Assembly: GCA_002404095.1 (NCBI GenBank)
Contig: DHJA01000203.1
Location: forward strand, 1 to 8,218
Reading direction: 5' to 3'
Length of the DNA stretch: 8,218 nt
Origin: Planctomycetaceae bacterium UBA4732
GTDB lineage: Bacteria; Planctomycetota; Planctomycetia; Gemmatales; Gemmataceae
Part shown: piece by piece, positions 6,526 to 8,218 of the stretch
How positions within the stretch are numbered: the first letter of the stretch is position 1
How the letters are laid out: every line of letters starts with the position of its first letter
Translations under genes and position numbers: made by a program
The notes under the pieces: generated by a model
Told to the model about the DNA's origin: nothing
Seen by the model: the letters and a program-made list of their open reading frames with translations, nothing else
The model's database searches: none

Positions 6526-7956
6526 ACCTCGCTGCGCTCCAGTGGACCGCAGCGCGACATCTTCGTATTCCTGCTTCGTCACCTTGCCCGGCTGCGGCAC
6601 CGGATACCTGCCGTCCTTGTCGGCCTGGAGCGGCGCCGGTCCCCCGATCACGAACTTGTCCACGTTCGGGGCGAACTCGTGTTCGCAGTTGAGGATGTCG
6701 TCCCACTTGACGAGCCGGCCCGTGTGCGCGGCCATGCGGCCCATCGACCCCACCAGGCTGGCCTCCGCCCCACGCTTCACTTCGTTGTACGGCTTGTCGG
6801 CGCGAATCGCTTCGAGCAGATCGTTCCACTCCAGGCCGTACGGGTTCGGCTCGTCCTTTGGCCCGTGCCAGGTGACGCCTTGCTTCTTGGTGAGGTCAAA
6901 GCTCGTTTGAATGCGCGACCGGGCCGGCGTGTGGCTCGATTGCGAGATGACCGCCGCGCCTTTGGTGCCCGTGGCGAAGCTGGCGAACTCCTGCGGATCG
7001 CAGCCGTCCATCGTCCGGCCTTGCAGCAACAGCTTCGTGCCGTCGGCGAAGGTGTACTCGACGGCGTAATGGTCGAAGTTCTGATCGACCATCTCCACGC
7101 CGTTCATTTCGTGGTACTGCCGGCCGCCGGTCGCCTGGGCCATGACCGGCCAGGCGTTTTTCATCCAACAGCACTCGTCGATGTTGTGGATAAGGAAGTC
7201 GCTGTAGCAGCCGCCGCTGGCCCACAGATAGCCGTGGAAATAGCGGATCTGGAACTCCAACTCGTTCATGCCCTTCGGCACGCGCGGGGTGAAGCAGTTG
7301 GCTTCCGGCCCCTTCTCGCGGTAGGCTCGCAGCAGCGTGATGTCGCCGATGGCGCCGTCCTGAATTCGCTTAAACAGCTCGCCGCGGACGATGCAGTGCC
7401 GGCACATGAGGCCGACGCCGACCTTGAGGTTTTTCTTGACCGACTCTTCGCCGAGTTTGAACATCTTCTTCGTGGTCGGTCCGTCCGCCGTGATCGGCTT
7501 CTCCATGAAGACGTTTAGACCCTTCTCGATGGCGTAGGCGAACTGGGGGCAGCGGAAGGCGAGCGGCGTGGTCAGCACGACGATGTCGCCCGGCTTGAGG
7601 CAGTCCATCGCGTGTTTGTAAGCGTCGAAGCCGACGAACTTGCGATCGTCGGGCACGTCCATTTGCTTGGCGATGTTGCCGTCGCTTTGGAGCGTTTTGT
7701 GGCTGGAATCGAGCTTGTCCTTAAAGGCGTCGGCCATGGCGACGAGCTTGACGGGGCCGCCTTTGGCGTTCATGGCGTCGCCGATGGCGCCGGTGCCGCG
7801 GCCGCCGCAGCCGACCAGGGCCATTTTGATGGTGTCGTCTCCGGCGCCATGCACGAACGGGATCGCTACGCCGGCCAGGCTGGAGGCGGCGGCGATGACG
7901 CCGGCCGTCTTGATCACGTCGCGACGCGACAGACCTTTGTTCTCGGTCGTATTCAC
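6499..7956 (-). CDS. Tat-exported Gfo/Idh/MocA-family oxidoreductase
   Basis: 485 residues from GTG at 7956-7954. The twin-arginine signal LSRRDVIKTAG (9-19) plus a hydrophobic stretch to about 38 indicates export. Rossmann NAD(P)-binding motif ALVGCGGRGTGA (46-57); EKP motif (152-154) with the catalytic-type Lys153; C-terminal Gfo/Idh domain with GGCYSDFLIHNID (248-260), including His257 and Asp260. The family oxidises or rearranges sugars and inositols with NAD(P); exported members are numerous in planctomycetes, and the substrate here is unknown. GTG was chosen because GAGAGGA (7963-7969) lies 6 nt upstream. The in-frame ATG at 8007 has no such site and would precede the predicted transcription start. 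From memory, relatives usually end shortly after YPVPQPG (here 451-457). This protein continues about 25 residues through a tandem repeat of its own end and stops at TAG (6501-6499). Confidence 0.92.
   Translation of the reverse strand: MNTTENKGLSRRDVIKTAGVIAAASSLAGVAIPFVHGAGDDTIKMALVGCGGRGTGAIGDAMNAKGGPVKLVAMADAFKDKLDSSHKTLQSDGNIAKQMDVPDDRKFVGFDAYKHAMDCLKPGDIVVLTTPLAFRCPQFAYAIEKGLNVFMEKPITADGPTTKKMFKLGEESVKKNLKVGVGLMCRHCIVRGELFKRIQDGAIGDITLLRAYREKGPEANCFTPRVPKGMNELEFQIRYFHGYLWASGGCYSDFLIHNIDECCWMKNAWPVMAQATGGRQYHEMNGVEMVDQNFDHYAVEYTFADGTKLLLQGRTMDGCDPQEFASFATGTKGAAVISQSSHTPARSRIQTSFDLTKKQGVTWHGPKDEPNPYGLEWNDLLEAIRADKPYNEVKRGAEASLVGSMGRMAAHTGRLVKWDDILNCEHEFAPNVDKFVIGGPAPLQADKDGRYPVPQPGKVTKQEYEDVALRSTGAQRGPQSSTVTK
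6530..6554. repeat. 25-nt palindrome inside the oxidoreductase C-terminal extension
   Basis: Arms 6530-6541 and 6543-6554 are centred on G6542 with a single C-C mismatch (6537/6547); the outer arm is CGCTGCG. The design (outer arm, C-C mismatch, short inner arm, tiny loop) mirrors the 6428-6467 palindrome. Each palindrome lies beside one copy of the 72-bp-period direct repeat. Confidence 0.7.
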
Positions 7957-7962
7957 GGAATG

Positions 7963-7969
7963 TCCTCTC
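7963..7969 (-). promoter_or_regulatory. Ribosome binding site supporting a GTG start
   Basis: On the minus strand GAGAGGA is followed by 6 nt and then GTG (7956-7954). It is the best Shine-Dalgarno match near the gene and sets the start 17 codons inside the longest open frame. Confidence 0.65.
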
Positions 7970-8006
7970 GGTGTGGGTGAGTCCCAAAAAAGGCAGGGTT
8001 CATTCA

Positions 8007-8035
8007 TTCGTACACGGATTTTCGCTCGAAGTCAA
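8007..8035 (-). promoter_or_regulatory. Promoter candidate for the oxidoreductase gene
   Basis: On the minus strand, TTGACT (8035-8030; 5 of 6 to TTGACA), a 17-bp spacer, then TACGAA (8012-8007), a weak -10 with 3 of 6 matches. Predicted start is near 8000, giving a leader of about 44 nt. The -35 and spacing are good and the -10 is poor, so confidence is limited. Confidence 0.35.
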
Positions 8036-8218
8036 TCATCAAAATGAAAGTCGCGGAAAGTGGGTGTAGCTTTCGATTCCGGCAATGGCCCGGTGAGGGC
8101 GAGTGTGGTCCTTTTATCCGAGCATCCCTTGATAGCCCAGGCTTTCGGGCCTGGGAAAACGGCGAAAACGTGGGGCCAGGGCTTCAGCCCTTTGCTTAGC
8201 ACTACAGCGCAGCTGACG
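8036..8218. other. Non-coding right edge with two small hairpins
   Basis: No credible gene is seen here. CCCAGGC (8136-8142) and GCCTGGG (8149-8155) form a perfect 7-bp stem with loop TTTCGG, followed by AAAA. AGGGC (8178-8182) and GCCCT (8187-8191) form a 5-bp stem with loop TTCA. The two hairpins have related sequences 22 bases apart, as in REP/BIME-like repeats or the hairpinned ends of IS200/IS605-type elements. The first could also end a transcript, but it lacks a clear T-run on the plus strand; read on the minus strand it is preceded by TTTT rather than followed by it. Confidence 0.5.

Noticed and set aside
6410..6829. In-frame N-terminal extension of the Uma2 gene
   Set aside because: It overlaps the oxidoreductase C-terminus on the same strand in another frame and is Arg/Gly-rich shadow sequence; Uma2 similarity starts at MNLAFL with AAGG upstream.
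6424..7518. Long plus-strand open frame (364 codons) opposite the oxidoreductase
   Set aside because: It is antisense to a clear Gfo/Idh gene, a typical high-GC shadow frame; no recognisable domain or Shine-Dalgarno.
1..8218. CRISPR array, tRNA or rRNA genes, DGR reverse transcriptase
   Set aside because: No spaced identical repeats, no cloverleaf or rRNA signature and no RT motif were recognised on either strand.

Overview
The window looks like a planctomycete (high GC; Hanks-type Ser/Thr kinases fused to SUMF1/FGE-like domains, an MJ0042-type zinc ribbon at a kinase N-terminus, Tat-exported Gfo/Idh oxidoreductase and glycosidase-like proteins, a Uma2-family nuclease). This assignment rests on family content only; no rRNA or other phylogenetic marker is present.

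Layout. (1) Bases 1-3408, plus strand: two tandem paralogous genes. The first is cut by the left window edge (or truncated) and keeps only the last part of a kinase domain, a transmembrane segment and a SUMF1-like domain. The second is complete: zinc ribbon, Ser/Thr kinase, one membrane segment, SUMF1-like domain. A sigma70-like promoter candidate sits just after the first gene's stop codon. (2) 3481-5730, plus strand: a Tat-exported glycoside-hydrolase-like protein (GHL6-type barrel plus beta-galactosidase trimerisation-like domain). (3) 5738-6409, minus strand: a Uma2-family (DUF820) putative nuclease, convergent with the previous gene and only 7 bases from it. (4) 6499-7956, minus strand: a Tat-exported Gfo/Idh/MocA oxidoreductase whose 3' end carries an in-frame 72-bp-period duplication and palindromes. 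(5) 7957-8218: non-coding, with a promoter candidate for the oxidoreductase and two small hairpins near the right edge.

How the genes may work together. The two kinase-SUMF1 proteins look like membrane signalling proteins with an inside kinase and an outside C-type-lectin-fold domain that lacks the catalytic cysteine pair of true formylglycine-generating enzyme, so it is more likely a binding/sensing module than an oxidase. The glycosidase-like and Gfo/Idh proteins both carry twin-arginine signals and fit extracytoplasmic carbohydrate processing. No direct functional link between the kinases and the sugar genes can be shown from the sequence.

Most interesting signals: the last ~43 codons of the two SUMF1 domains differ mainly by amino-acid-changing substitutions that leave the third codon base intact, interleaved with identical blocks, exactly where diversity-generating retroelements act on this fold (no reverse transcriptase or template repeat is visible here); an 88-bp perfectly identical patch inside otherwise diverged paralogues; and a palindrome-bearing tandem repeat that extends the C-terminus of the oxidoreductase.
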